64,000 nt of DNA from Siphonodentalium dalli (GCA_032622095.1 CP136068.1:55700025-55764024); one strand, 5' to 3'; positions 24,086 to 34,406 are shown, numbered from the stretch's first letter. Translations and numbers: made by a program. The notes: generated by a model from the letters alone, not told the origin.

Positions 24086-24837
24086 TTCTCGGACTCAACA
24101 ATCGTTTTGCTACTCATCTGTTGAACTCAAATGTTACTCTGCCTTTGTATCGCAAGGCGCGTTATAGTCTCGTCTCTTAAATGAAACGTCCGACGTCATA
24201 GGACAATGCCTGAACATAGCAACGTCCAACTATGTGGTTTGTTTCATTACTTCGAATGGAAATAAACTTGATATAACATACCTTGTGTCACTCTTCTTTC
24301 ATAATTCAGAAGTATTACCCAGCGCGTTTGATAATAGTTCTAATAGCACTTGAACAAGTAACGACTGCAATACTCTGGCTTATGTCAAGCAAGAACAGTC
24401 ATTTTAATCACAATAGGGAGGGCTTTCCGATTGCGTTTGGTAGTAACACGATGGCTACCCAATTGCCCATAGTGGTATGAGAAACATGGATTAGCAAACG
24501 TTAATAAGATTTATTATTTGAACTTATCCGATGATATACCGAGGAAGACAATTGAGTTTATGCAAAAAGAGCGTGTATCAAATTTTAAGAGGGACATTTT
24601 CGACGACGACACACAGTCAGACAAGAACAGATTAAAAACATATCGATTATTCAAAGAAAATTATACACTGGAATCATATATGTTGAATGTCAAGAATTTT
24701 GAAACTAGGAAAGCAAACACGGCCATTCGTGATGGCAAACCTACATGCCATATCTAATTCAGATCCGATAACGCATTCATGGCTGGGATATCTGCGCGCG
24801 GAAAACACAATTATTTCCAGATAACAAAAAAAGGACA
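24086..24837. other. Region upstream of the KLHL10-like start codon
   Basis: Should hold the 5' UTR and perhaps the promoter of the KLHL10-like gene. No convincing TATA box was identified. A 79-codon open frame on the plus strand (24518-24757) has no recognised relative. Confidence 0.5.
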
Positions 24838-26995
24838 AGAAAACCCTAGTCAAAATGGTAACGCCACCAATATCATATTATTAGCCATAAATATAAATTA
24901 TAATACAATTATTCTATAAACTAGCTTTAAAATATTATGTGGGAAATTTGCATACTTCTATATTTCAAGTTTTCCCGTTTCTCGTGTTATACATTACTTT
25001 CTTCAAACTGTCTTCTTTATTACACAAGCTGATGGGCCCGACTTCGTCCGGGATGTTTCCCATCTGATTTCCGGCGAAAGTCGCGATTTGACCTTCAATT
25101 GACTATTTCTAAAGTCAAGGTCAGGTCAGGGTCATGATTTGACCCGTCCAAAACACCCCCACCCGGAGAAAAGTACCCCTAGGTATCAAATTTCGTCGAA
25201 ATCCGTCCGTTTTACCCCACTTGACCTTTAATTAACAATTTTGAAGGTCAAGGTAAGGTCGGAGTCATGATTTGACCCGTCCAAAACACTCCCCCGATAA
25301 AAGTACCCATAGGTATCAAATTTCGTCGAAATCCATCCGTTTTACCCGATTTTACCTTTGATTGACCACATTGAAGATCAATGTCACGCCGATGTCACGA
25401 TTTGACCCGTTCAAAACACTCCCCGGACAAAAGTATCCCTAGGTATCAAATTTCGCCGAAATTTGTCCGTTTTACCCAAATTGACCTTGCATTGACAGTT
25501 TTAAAGGTCAATGTCAGGTCGGGCTCACGATTTGACCCGTCCAAAACACTTCCCGGACACAAATACCCATAAGTATCGAATTACGTTGAAATATATGGAA
25601 AGCCGAAGAGGACATGTTAGTTGCTAATTGCTAGATATACGACGCACGACTTGTCGCGGTATTTTAAAGGTGTTTCAAACTAGGAGATAGAAGGATTCTG
25701 CGTTTCAAATGGTGATGAATTATAGTAATTTATTCAAATTTTATGGCATAAATTGTTATTAAAACCGTATATACTATAACAAAAATGAATGACTCGAAAA
25801 TTAAGTGGGCCTTTAAACAAAGTCACAATTGCAGTTAGGCTCATCTCATACTCGTCTAATCAGCGATATTCTGTTGCGCAGTTTGTTATAGTTCCCAGTA
25901 TTCATTGAGCGTTATAGCCCCACTGTTATAATTCGCCTTTAGCAGGCGTACTCTTGCCTCAGATTATTGAGATATTAGGTCACACGTAATGACATTAAAT
26001 CGCATGGAAAAATAGCAATTGTGTGGGCTGCTTGGCGTGAATATCTAATGAGAAATAAAGTCATACGTAATGACATTAAACTCAAGAAAACCCGCGAAAA
26101 CAAAACAAAATCACATTTAATGTTTTAAGTTATTTCCATCATAAAAAGAATTTTCGTGATAATGAACCCTCCCAATAGTTTAGAATATAGAATTAACCTT
26201 AAAATACAGAACCTTCGGAATAACGAACCTTCTGATTGGTGAACCTTCGGAATAGCGAACATTCAGAGAAATTTCGGAATAGTGGACATTCTGGATAGTG
26301 AACCTTCGGATTAGAGACATGCCCCCAATATTCATATTATATGCCCAGAGTTCAAAGGTATGGGCCCATAAAATCCTAAATTTGGCCCTTAAAATATTGA
26401 ACTCCAAATTGGAGCCCACACAGAACATCACTTAAGTCAACTGTACCTGTGTCATGTCCCAATGCGGGAGGGTCCATATATACCACAACATTCATATTAT
26501 ATGCCAAGAATTCAAAAGTATGGGCCCACGTAATGACATTAAATCTCAAGAAAACCCGCGAAAACAAAACAAAATCACATTTAATGTTCTAAGTTAAGTT
26601 ATTTCCTCCTGTATCTGTATCGGTATGGGTGCAGGATCAGTTCGGATGTGAGCGCACACTCCATAAAAAGAATCTTTGTGATAATGAACCCTCTCAAATT
26701 AGTCTCAATACTTTAGAATATAGAATTAACCTAAAAACAACAAAAACCTTCGAAATAGAGAACCTTCGGAATAGCGGACCTTCGGGATAGCGAACCTTCA
26801 TAATAGAAACATGCCCCCACAATTACACCGGTGACGTAAACACATGTGCTAATCTTTGTCGTACTATCGTGACTCTATCGGTACGATTTATACTCAAGTA
26901 CGAAATAACCATAATACTGTCGCCCAGTGGATTATCGATCGACCACAGAATATGAAAATCTCTACACCAGCTTACACCACTGTGTGGCGTAATAA
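24838..26995 (-). repeat. 2.2-kb dispersed element, inverted copy
   Basis: Reverse-complement counterpart of 3515-5735: the 50-bp terminus (24838-24893), the GGTCA-rich tandem array (25075-25595), GAACCTTCGGAATA minisatellite blocks (26200-26310 and 26750-26810) and the TTACGCCACACAGTGGTGTA end near 26992 all appear in reverse order. The two arms are diverged by substitutions and small indels. It lies just upstream of the KLHL10-like gene. Confidence 0.85.
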
Positions 26996-26999
26996 CTCT

Positions 27000-27270
27000 A
27001 GAATTGGAAACGTGAACAACGTCATTTGACCCTCTTTTGTTAGCAGTCATGAGGGTGAACCTCCATACCAAATTTCATATAGATTCCCTGAGATATTTGC
27101 ATGGACGGACATAGAAACCACATTTCCAGATAAACAAAGGATAACTATATATATAACGGAAAATGTGTACAACGTCATTTGCCCCTCTTTTGAAAGCAGT
27201 CACGATGGTGAACCTCCATATGAAATTTCATTCAGATCGGACAACACATGGCACAGGAGTCAGGTAAAAA
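27000..27270. repeat. Duplicated segment of about 165 bp
   Basis: Two related blocks with ACAACGTCATTTG, CCCTCTTTTG, AGCAGTCA and GTGAACCTCCATA begin near 27016 and 27168. Confidence 0.7.
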
Positions 27271-27558
27271 AAAATTAATTTTATTACTAGTATATTATTT
27301 CAGAAGGGTCACAGCTTAATTTTCAATGAAATAACACAAGGTTTGGGAAACAAATGTCTTCAAAATCACCAGTTCTCAAATTATCAGTTTTGTTGACAGC
27401 TCTACCCCTTCCTTACATTATTCTTCAAAACTATAACATCCAATCAAAATGTCAATGACACTGCAGCTCAACTTGGAGAGGGGAAAATTGCATGTGTTGC
27501 AGTCAATGAATCGATTATGAATGCACAAAGTTAAATGACTAATTAATACTAAATGTGA

Positions 27559-27645
27559 ACATGAAGATATATATATATAAATTAAAATCCAAGATGAGCG
27601 CAAGCTCCATATGAAGCCTGGTGATGAACGGATGATGAATGTCGT
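27559..27645 (+). repeat. 87-bp direct repeat, left copy (target duplication)
   Basis: Identical over 87 bases to 27967-28053 and flanks the insert at 27646-27966. It contains AAATCCAAGATGAGCGCAAG. Confidence 0.9.
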
Positions 27646-27966
27646 AATTGAATGAATGTATGTAATTGTGTATGTGTGTTTATATGTATGTATATGCGTA
27701 TATATGTAAGCATATGTGTAGTTAAGTATGTAAGTTAGGGCCATCCTGTATGTGCGCCCGTGTTGTTTGTAACTGCACGTGGACGTTTAGTCTGCGAGAC
27801 TACACAGGTGTTCTGTTTGTGTTGTATCCATTTGTTAAAAAGTTTATGTGCTTTTCATGTCAATTCTCTTTTGTCAAACAATGTATGCATATATATATGT
27901 AACCTGTAATTATGTTATTACTGCTCTCCGAAATTGGAGGAAATAAAGGTATATATATATATATAT
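27646..27966 (+). mobile_element. Short retroposon with AATAAA and (TA)n tail
   Basis: A 321-bp insert bounded by identical 87-bp repeats. Its 3' end reads GAAATTGGAGGAAATAAAGG followed by a TA run. The same 3' end recurs at 42365-42410 beyond a pseudogene. It encodes no recognisable protein; a truncated LINE 3' end or a SINE is likely. Confidence 0.7.
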
Positions 27967-28053
27967 ACATGAAGATATATATATATAAATTAAAATCCAA
28001 GATGAGCGCAAGCTCCATATGAAGCCTGGTGATGAACGGATGATGAATGTCGT
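27967..28053 (+). repeat. 87-bp direct repeat, right copy
   Basis: Identical to 27559-27645. The sequence after it continues the interrupted tandem-repeat element. Confidence 0.9.
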
Positions 28054-28478
28054 CTGAAGGATTTAGTCATGCAAAGAGTAAAATCCAAGATGGCTGCTGG
28101 CAGACATGCTTTTCAACAAAATTCGATGGCTCCCATCTAGTAGTCACCCGAAGATCCCATTTGAAGTTTGTTGATGGTCGGATGATGGATGTAATCTGTA
28201 GGGTGTGCCAAAGGATTTAATCATGCAAAGAGTAAAAACAAAGATGTCTGCTGGCGCCATGTTTTTCAACGAAATTGGTTCAAATTTGATAGCTCCTATA
28301 TAGAGGTGATCCTAAACATGCCTGTAAATTTAAAAAAGAATTCTCCATTAAATGCTGGCTGCAGTGTGTATCGATGGATTCAAATTTTAAATCCAAGATG
28401 GTTACTGTCGGCCATTGTTTTAAAAACAAATTTCGGAAAAAAATTGATGCCTCCCATCTGGAGGTCACCCCGAAGGGT

Positions 28479-28640
28479 ATGCGGCTTATACGGACCCTGG
28501 CTCTTACGGACCCTGGCTCTTACGGACCCTGGCTTTTACGGACCACCGGCTCTTACGGACCCTGGCTTATACGGACCCCGGCTTATACGGACCCTCAATT
28601 TTATTGTTTATGTGTTATGTTTATTTAAATAAATTTAAAT
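28479..28640 (+). repeat. Left terminal inverted repeat of the MULE-like element
   Basis: Starts ATGCGGCTTATACGGACCC and continues as tandem 16-bp units. It is the reverse complement of 29605-29801 apart from unit number and substitutions. Confidence 0.85.
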
Positions 28641-29146
28641 TATGATTGTCTTTTCACACATATATCTGTATTAATTGAGATTTTCGGTAATTTTTTTGGT
28701 GATTTTCAAACTTTATGAATTTTACTTATATTTATGAATTTAATATATAATTATGTATATATCTGTATTAATTGAGAATTTCGGTGATGTTCTGACTTGA
28801 AAAAAGCATTTATTGAATCGTGTTAATTAATCTCTTCGCCGTTGTATAAACACGCGTGTGTGATCCCTTTATGTCGTTGTATAAACAGACACGCGGTGAT
28901 AAATGGTCAGTGAATGGTGACAGGGCATTTATTGAATCGTGTTAATTAATCTCTTCGCCGTTGTATAAACACGCGTGTGTGATCCCTTTATGTCATTGTA
29001 TAAACAGACATGCGATGATGAATGGTCAGTGATTGGTGATCAGGATGAATCCACTGAGTTTGATTTGTTATGAAAACATGTTAGTAAAAACACAACTGGT
29101 ATATATTTTATTCAACTGATTTATTGTTGACTGGCATAATTCCACA

Positions 29147-29252
29147 ATGTCTAACTGTGCTTCATGTGGAGATACTATTCGGCATCGTCAGGAGGTTATT
29201 GGCTGCATTGAACCTGAATGTTCCCGTTTGACGCATCGGGTTTGTGACACAG
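29147..29252 (+). CDS. Zinc-finger first exon of a MULE-type gene (remnant)
   Basis: Starts at an ATG and encodes 35 residues before a strong donor ACACAG|GTGAGT. It shows a C-X2-C-X12-C-X4-C-X4-H-X2-C pattern (Cys4, Cys7, Cys20, Cys25, His30, Cys33), a PHD-like or zinc-ribbon-like pattern often found at the N-terminus of invertebrate MULE-associated genes. The next coding exons are absent. Soon after the donor the sequence turns into the C-terminal tail in another frame, so the deletion removed the core from inside an intron. If transcribed it could yield a short zinc-finger peptide. Confidence 0.6.
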
Positions 29253-29258
29253 GTGAGT

Positions 29259-29531
29259 TATACAACAATTATCTGGCACAATCGACTCAACCATGCGGCG
29301 AAAAAGGGAAATCTACCATTCTACGTACTAGTCACCCTACTCAACGAAGAGGCAGCTGATACACCAACCAACATCAGGATGGTTTCCGAAGGGAAGATGC
29401 GTAGACGACAGGAGAGGAAAACGAGGGAGACGACCGGAAAGTTAATGACATTGTGGAGAGACTACTCGTCGATGAGGATAAGTGCCAGCAAAATACTAAA
29501 AGAAGCCGCCAAGCTGTACGCCCCAGCTTAA
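29259..29531 (+). pseudogene. C-terminal tail of a MULE-type transposase (remnant)
   Basis: A reading frame opened by the deletion contains WHNRLNH, LPFYVLVTLL, RMVSEGK and ISASKIL before its stop. As I recall them, these are characteristic of the C-terminus of the same invertebrate MULE gene family as the zinc-finger exon upstream. It is one frame off from that exon. The catalytic DDE region is missing, so it cannot encode an active transposase. Confidence 0.55.
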
Positions 29532-29604
29532 ATAATGTTTGTCTGATGTAACTTTGTTCGATTTTGTTTATCATCATATTTTTGTTTTCTCTGTATGTAT
29601 GTTG

Positions 29605-29801
29605 TCATAATTTAAATTTATTTAAATAAACATTAAACATAACAAATAAAATTGTGTATTTTAATTGAGGTCCGTATGAGCCAAGGTCCGTATAAGCCGG
29701 GGGTCCGTATGAGCCAGGGTCCGTATGAGCCGGAGGTCCGTATGAGCCAGGGTCCGTATGAGCCAGGGTCCGTAAGAGCCAGGGTCCGTATCAGCCGGCA
29801 T
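29605..29801 (-). repeat. Right terminal inverted repeat of the MULE-like element
   Basis: Tandem 16-bp units of the form GTCCGTATGAGCCAGG, ending in CAGCCGGCAT. Its last base directly abuts the copia LTR at 29802. Confidence 0.85.
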
Positions 29802-29984
29802 TCCAACTAAGGTAGATTGGTTATCTAATACTTATGGATGAACAACCTGGAAACACTATTTTCCTTTCACCTTCAACGGCCATCTTGGTTGTTCTCCCAC
29901 CTTTGCACCACACTATAGTCTGTTTCACCTTTGTCAATCTATAGACTGTTTCTATACTATATATCTAATAATCGCAATCTCACA
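29802..29984 (-). repeat. 3' LTR of the copia element
   Basis: 183 bp, eight substitutions from the 5' LTR. Two of them change the outer end, so the plus strand starts TC rather than TG. The purine tract lies directly inside it. Confidence 0.92.
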
Positions 29985-30001
29985 ATCTCCCTTTCTTTTT
30001 A
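29985..30001 (-). other. Polypurine tract
   Basis: AAAAAGAAAGGGAGAT directly before the 3' LTR on the minus strand; it would prime plus-strand synthesis. Confidence 0.75.
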
Positions 30002-30044
30002 CATAGATATATTGTACAAACTATATACACATTTGTTGACTGTA

Positions 30045-30600
30045 TTATACATTCATCTTGTTAGCCTCCAGTGCTCTGAGAACGAACAGGCTAGAAGCAC
30101 CATGTTTTGTGAGACAATCTGCTGGTTGTTGCTTGGTCTCGATCCATGTCACTAAAGATATCTTATTAGATGCAATCAGTTCTTTGATGACCGCTATTTC
30201 TATTCGCAGTCTCTTTTTATTCACAGATTTTGTTGAATGAATTGCGTCATGAAGTGAGTGGTTGTCCGTTAAGCATTTGAGAGGTAACTTTGATGAGAAC
30301 TGTTCTTCATACAACACGCTAAGAGAAATTGCAGTATCAATAGCATCGGTCAATGCTAATGTTTCACATGCAATTGTACTACGCACAACACGATGGACTC
30401 TCTTTGACTTCCATGAAATTGGCGCGAAATATCCATTTTCACCCGATAGAACAATGAAATAACCTCCTTGAGTACCGCCATCGTCCAAATTTCCCAATGA
30501 GGCATCGCCATATACGCCAAGATGTAGCGAATCTTCAGAACCAAGATGTTTATATGTTAGATAGACATTTTCTGATTTAATTTTCTTTATAATTTTAGTG
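30045..30600 (-). pseudogene. pol: Copia RNase H region
   Basis: The frame shifts near 30600 and then reads through a YGDASLGN-like first catalytic Asp, CETLAL with the catalytic Glu, and LTDNHSL with the second Asp. It ends about 60 bp before the purine tract. It is not broken internally but is out of frame with the reverse transcriptase. Confidence 0.8.
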
Positions 30601-31656
30601 ATATTGTTTTAACTGTGGATTTCTTGAATTCACTAGCCAGAATACTAGCTTCGAATGAAACGTCTTGACGAGTTTGATTAGTTACCCACAGAATTTGACC
30701 AATTTTTGACCGCACAAGTTCCAATTCACTGTCTGTTAGAGGTGAATCGGGTTCTACAAATCTGGATTTAGGTAGTTCTATAGTAGAAAGATTGTTAATG
30801 TAATCTTTCTGAGAGAATTTCAATGCAGTTGGTGAACATTTAAGGTTAAGTCCTATGTATTTGAAACAAGTATTTGACTCGCGTCCGATATTGAATGCTG
30901 CACGAATTTTGTCGATTACTTGAGATTCAAATTCTTTGGATCCTCCCCACAAAAAATCATCAACATGACAAGCCATAATTCCTTGAAGCCCTTGTTTGTT
31001 TCTAAAGTATTAAACAGCTGGATCAATAACAGAACGTGTTGCCCCACAAATTGTAAGAACTTCATTTACTTTCGTGTACCAATGATATGATGCATCTGTC
31101 AGTCCATAAACACATTTGAGCAGACGCCATACTACATGTTTTTCACTGGCATCAGAAGGTGGTCGAATATAAACATCTCGTATGATGTCTGATCCTTGTA
31201 AGAATGTTATTTTGCAAAAATAGAAAGTATTAGATTCAGGGAATCACTTGAACATGTTGGAGAATCTTTTATCAGAGAGTCCTTATCAATTTTCTCGAAT
31301 CCTCGAGCGACAAGCCTTGCTTTAGAAACTCTGTTGTTTTCATCAATTTCTTTAAAAGTACATACCCATCGGGTGGACACACATTTCTGATTGGTATCAG
31401 GAACACGTTCATATACACTGTTCTCAATCCAGTTTTTTAGCTCTGTAGATTTAGCCTCGTCAAAGATGTATCTTGTAATGAGGCAATAATCATCAGACAC
31501 ACTACGAATGACAGAATTAATATCATTTTCTGTAGGATTTCCAGAAGATTTTAATAGGTTATGCACTTTCCCTACGTAAATTTTGTTTGTTTCTTCCAGT
31601 AGATTTTCCAGCACGACCAAGAATTTTGGCTTCGACTTTTTCACCAGTATCAACAT
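30587..31656 (-). pseudogene. pol: Copia reverse transcriptase region, broken
   Basis: Pieces in different frames. The first, to 31207, carries the start of the domain (STRWVCTF, KARLVARGF). The motif around the first catalytic Asp is missing, because the sequence passes from IFAK directly to a TFLQG-like stretch. The next part (VYGLTDASYHWY) ends at an in-frame stop near 31010. The last, 30976-30587, has HVDDF, a variant of the YVDD active-site box. The deletion, stop and shifts make it inactive. Confidence 0.8.
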
Positions 31657-33175
31657 TTGTGTATGAAACTATTTGTCCAGATCTAAGTTTATGTACAGAA
31701 TCAGGATGTACAGATGAGAAATTTGTTGAAACCTGGCTGGTTTCTGATTCCAACTCTGAATTGTTGACATCAATTGGAGAATTAGGAATGTCTGAGTCAT
31801 CAAACTGATCAAATTTGTCATTCAGAGGAGATACAACAGGTTTCTTTATACATGTTGTGTAATTTGAAGAAATTTTTGAATTATCTAAAAAAGTTTCTTT
31901 CTTCAATCTACTTTCATGCACTCTCACCAGTAATCCACCATGTCTGACAAAAACTACTGCACTTTCCTGTCCAATCACTATACCAGGTCCTTTCCATTCG
32001 TCGATGTTGGGCCGTTTGTAACAGACTTTGTCTCCTGTAACATAATGTTCATTATAGTTAAATGTACGGGTTTGTTTTCTTAAGGCACGCCGAATTTGTT
32101 CAGAACACTCACTTTGCATATGTTTTCGACGCGCAGTTTGAAGAGACACAATATGCTCACCAATCACAGAACTTGCGGTTGAACCTTCCAATGCTGGAGG
32201 TTTGTCAATAAGAGTTGATGGTAAATTTGGGTTTAATCCATAAACAAGTTGAAATGGGCTGAATCCTTGAATGTTTGAAAGGGCATTTTTTGCCATGAGT
32301 GCCCAGCTCAAAGCAGTTTGCCATTTGCTTTTCGTGTCGTATTTCACTTTGGTGAGTAACTCTGTAAGATATTTGTTATGGCGCTCACAAATTCCATTGC
32401 TAAACGGGCTAAATCCTGCAGTAGTTTTGATTTCAATATTGAAATTCTCAGCCATATCATGTACAACAGCATTATTGAATTCTCCGCCTAAATCACTAAA
32501 AAGTTTAGCCGGAGCACCGTGAATCGCTATCCAGTGTTGCATAAACTTATCAACAAATAGCGACGGAGATTTACATTCCATCAAGCAGGCAGCACTAAAT
32601 TTTGTGAATAAGTCAATAATATGTAGATACCAGAGATTGTTCTCAAGTTGATGTAAATCTACAGCTACAGTTTCATTGAATCTTGAAGCTAAAGGTAAAC
32701 TTACTGCTGGACGAGGAGGAGTTTGTTTGTACTTGCAGCAAGTTTCACAACGAGAAATTATATCTTTGAGAATTGGTTCGATAAGGGATAAATCCAGTGA
32801 TTCATCAGCTTTCCTGAGTAAACTTGTTAATTTAACAATTGAAGCATGCGCAAATTGTTTGTGAAGTTTCGTCAAAGTCTTTCTCTTTTCCTCATCAGAA
32901 AACAAGGCAAAATTAATTAACACATGTTCGGAAGTTAAACTATCATGATAAGTATTTACCTTGTCCATGAGGTTGACGCAGTAATGCCCACTGGAGGTAA
33001 ACTCAAGTGGAATACTTTTACCAAACATCGTCACTGCATCATTTTTTAGATCCAGTTGGGTATCAGCTCGTTTCAATGGGGTCTTACTCAACAGAAGAGG
33101 TAATTTCACGTCGACAACTTCTGTATCGATGTTGCATTCAGTGCCATTAATACAAGCTGGGAATATTACTCTCTT
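31559..33175 (-). pseudogene. pol: Copia integrase region
   Basis: Same frame as gag, after the stop at 33176. The N-terminal HHCC zinc domain is visible (HKQFAHAS followed by CETC). The DDE catalytic core shows AVDLHQL, FSDLGGEF and NGICERHN, so all three acidic residues are present. After the core come a KRPN-rich segment and a variable linker rich in Ser and Asp. The frame is lost near 31600, where the reading shifts by one base into the next segment. The integrase itself appears uninterrupted. Confidence 0.85.
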
Positions 33176-34201
33176 TTATGAGAAAACTTTCTGTCCGTCT
33201 CCAAACCGAAACACACGATGACTAGGAAAACTCTTGATTTGTTTTTCATCAGTTTTTAGTTTGTTAGAAACATAGTATTTCAACCAATCAGTACCGCAAA
33301 CAGTACGAGTACACACAGTGTCTAATATAGCTGAGCCAAGTCTTTCCGTCAGAAAAATATCAAACTCCTCTTCTTTTGTGATTAATGTTATGTTGCACAC
33401 ATCAGTTGACGATTCCTCATTTAGCAGAGTGTTTTGTACTTCATGTACAGATTCTGTCCTATGAGGACAGTCTTTTATCCAGTGAAAGATAGAATTACAG
33501 ATGCCACATTTGGTGCGTCTACCTCTCGCATCTGGTGGATTAGTTCCCGGAATGTCATGAGTAGGGTTTCCAGTGTTCACTTTCTGACCCCCAGCATACT
33601 TGTTGTATCGAAATTGTGGTCTACTATCACTGCTTGCTGTAAATACTTCTTCCTTAATGTGTATTCCATGTGAAATATCACTGTCCGAAGTTCCAAATAT
33701 TCTTTTCAGAGCAGACTTCATACTTTTAAAAGTAAGTTCAGAACATGCAGTTAACGTCAGTTGCCTTTCTTGCTGAGACAAATTTGCACTGTCCAACAGT
33801 TTAAATGCAAGAACTGCATCAGGCAGTGTCATTTCATACTTCTTTGATTTCACATAGAGGCATTCGAAGGCTGCAATGAACTCTGATATAGGAATGTTGT
33901 CTTCTCGACGATAGCTATCAAACTTTTTGTAGCACTCGTAGGCAGAGTCAATCTTGTCTTTTTTGAATACATCATTTAGTGTATTTAGAAGGGTGGCTAA
34001 ACCTGTCTCTGTGTTAAGGTTAGCAGCAGCAATATTGAGGGCTGCTTCCTTCGCACGACCAGTCAATGAAAGTCTCACTGCCAAAGCTTGCTTTTTTGAA
34101 TCTAATTCAGTCACAAGCCTCCAAATTTCTAATTCGTTGGTCCATTGTTCATATGATTTATTTTCATCAAATACAGGTGGAACTTTGTAGTTAGTAGCCA
34201 T
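33176..34201 (-). CDS. gag: Copia gag and protease region
   Basis: A 341-codon open frame starting at an ATG 10 bases beyond the primer binding site. The N-terminal 200 residues are a gag-like capsid region with EQWTNELEIW near residue 18. A CCHC zinc knuckle (C-X2-C-X4-H-X4-C) lies near residue 230. The aspartic protease region near residue 290 has the ILDT and TVCG words. It ends at an in-frame TAA (33178-33176), after which the same frame continues into integrase. In related elements gag and pol are one frame, so the stop looks like a disabling mutation rather than programmed termination, though the latter is not excluded. Confidence 0.85.
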   Translation of the reverse strand: MATNYKVPPVFDENKSYEQWTNELEIWRLVTELDSKKQALAVRLSLTGRAKEAALNIAAANLNTETGLATLLNTLNDVFKKDKIDSAYECYKKFDSYRREDNIPISEFIAAFECLYVKSKKYEMTLPDAVLAFKLLDSANLSQQERQLTLTACSELTFKSMKSALKRIFGTSDSDISHGIHIKEEVFTASSDSRPQFRYNKYAGGQKVNTGNPTHDIPGTNPPDARGRRTKCGICNSIFHWIKDCPHRTESVHEVQNTLLNEESSTDVCNITLITKEEEFDIFLTERLGSAILDTVCTRTVCGTDWLKYYVSNKLKTDEKQIKSFPSHRVFRFGDGQKVFS

Positions 34202-34210
34202 AATGCCGCT

Positions 34211-34223
34211 CGCTCTGCTACCA
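34211..34223 (-). other. Primer binding site for initiator tRNA-Met
   Basis: TGGTAGCAGAGCG follows the 5' LTR without a gap. Its first 11 bases are complementary to the CTCTGCTACCA 3' end of eukaryotic initiator tRNA-Met. Confidence 0.8.
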
Positions 34224-34406
34224 TGAAACTAAGGTAGATTGGTTATCTAATACTTATGGATGAACAACCTGGAAACACTATGTTCCTTTCACCTTCAACC
34301 GCCGTCTTGGTTGTTCTCCCACCTTTGCACCACACTATAGTCTGTTTCACCTTTGTCAATCTATAGACTGTTTCTATACTGTATATCTAATAATCACAAT
34401 CTGACA
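34224..34406 (-). repeat. 5' LTR of the copia element
   Basis: 183 bp, with TG and CA ends. The primer binding site lies directly inside it. Confidence 0.92.

Larger units (their letters stand above)
27440..28478 (+). mobile_element. Truncated pearl/HINE-like tandem-repeat element
   Basis: Begins with GTCAATGACACTGCAGCTCA, a diverged form of the start of the arrays at 42745 and 53908. Later it carries three diverged monomers with ATTTAGTCATGCAAAGAGTA and AAATCCAAGATGG. It is interrupted at 27646-27966 by a short retroposon and ends against the MULE-like element at 28479. Confidence 0.65.
28479..29801 (+). mobile_element. MULE-like deletion derivative
   Basis: A 1.3-kb element bounded by long inverted repeats (28479-28640 and 29605-29801). 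Their outer part is built from tandem 16-bp units of the form TACGGACCCTGGCTCT, about seven on the left and eight on the right; their inner part is AT-rich with TTTATTTAAATAAA. Inside lie a 119-bp tandem duplication (from 28806 and from 28925) and two coding remnants, a zinc-finger exon and a C-terminal tail like those of MULE transposase genes in invertebrates. The catalytic core is missing. A 9-bp target duplication was not found. Confidence 0.7.
29802..34406 (-). mobile_element. Copia-type LTR retrotransposon, decayed
   Basis: A 4.6-kb element on the minus strand with two 183-bp LTRs that match at 175 of 183 positions. A primer binding site follows the 5' LTR and a purine tract precedes the 3' LTR. 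Domain order is gag, protease, integrase, reverse transcriptase, RNase H; integrase before reverse transcriptase defines copia (Pseudoviridae). The style of the protease motif (ILDTVCTRTVCG) and the marine-invertebrate context suggest a GalEa-like clade, which is unproven. The polyprotein is broken by an in-frame stop, two frameshifts, a deletion in reverse transcriptase and another stop, so the copy is dead. Confidence 0.92.
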
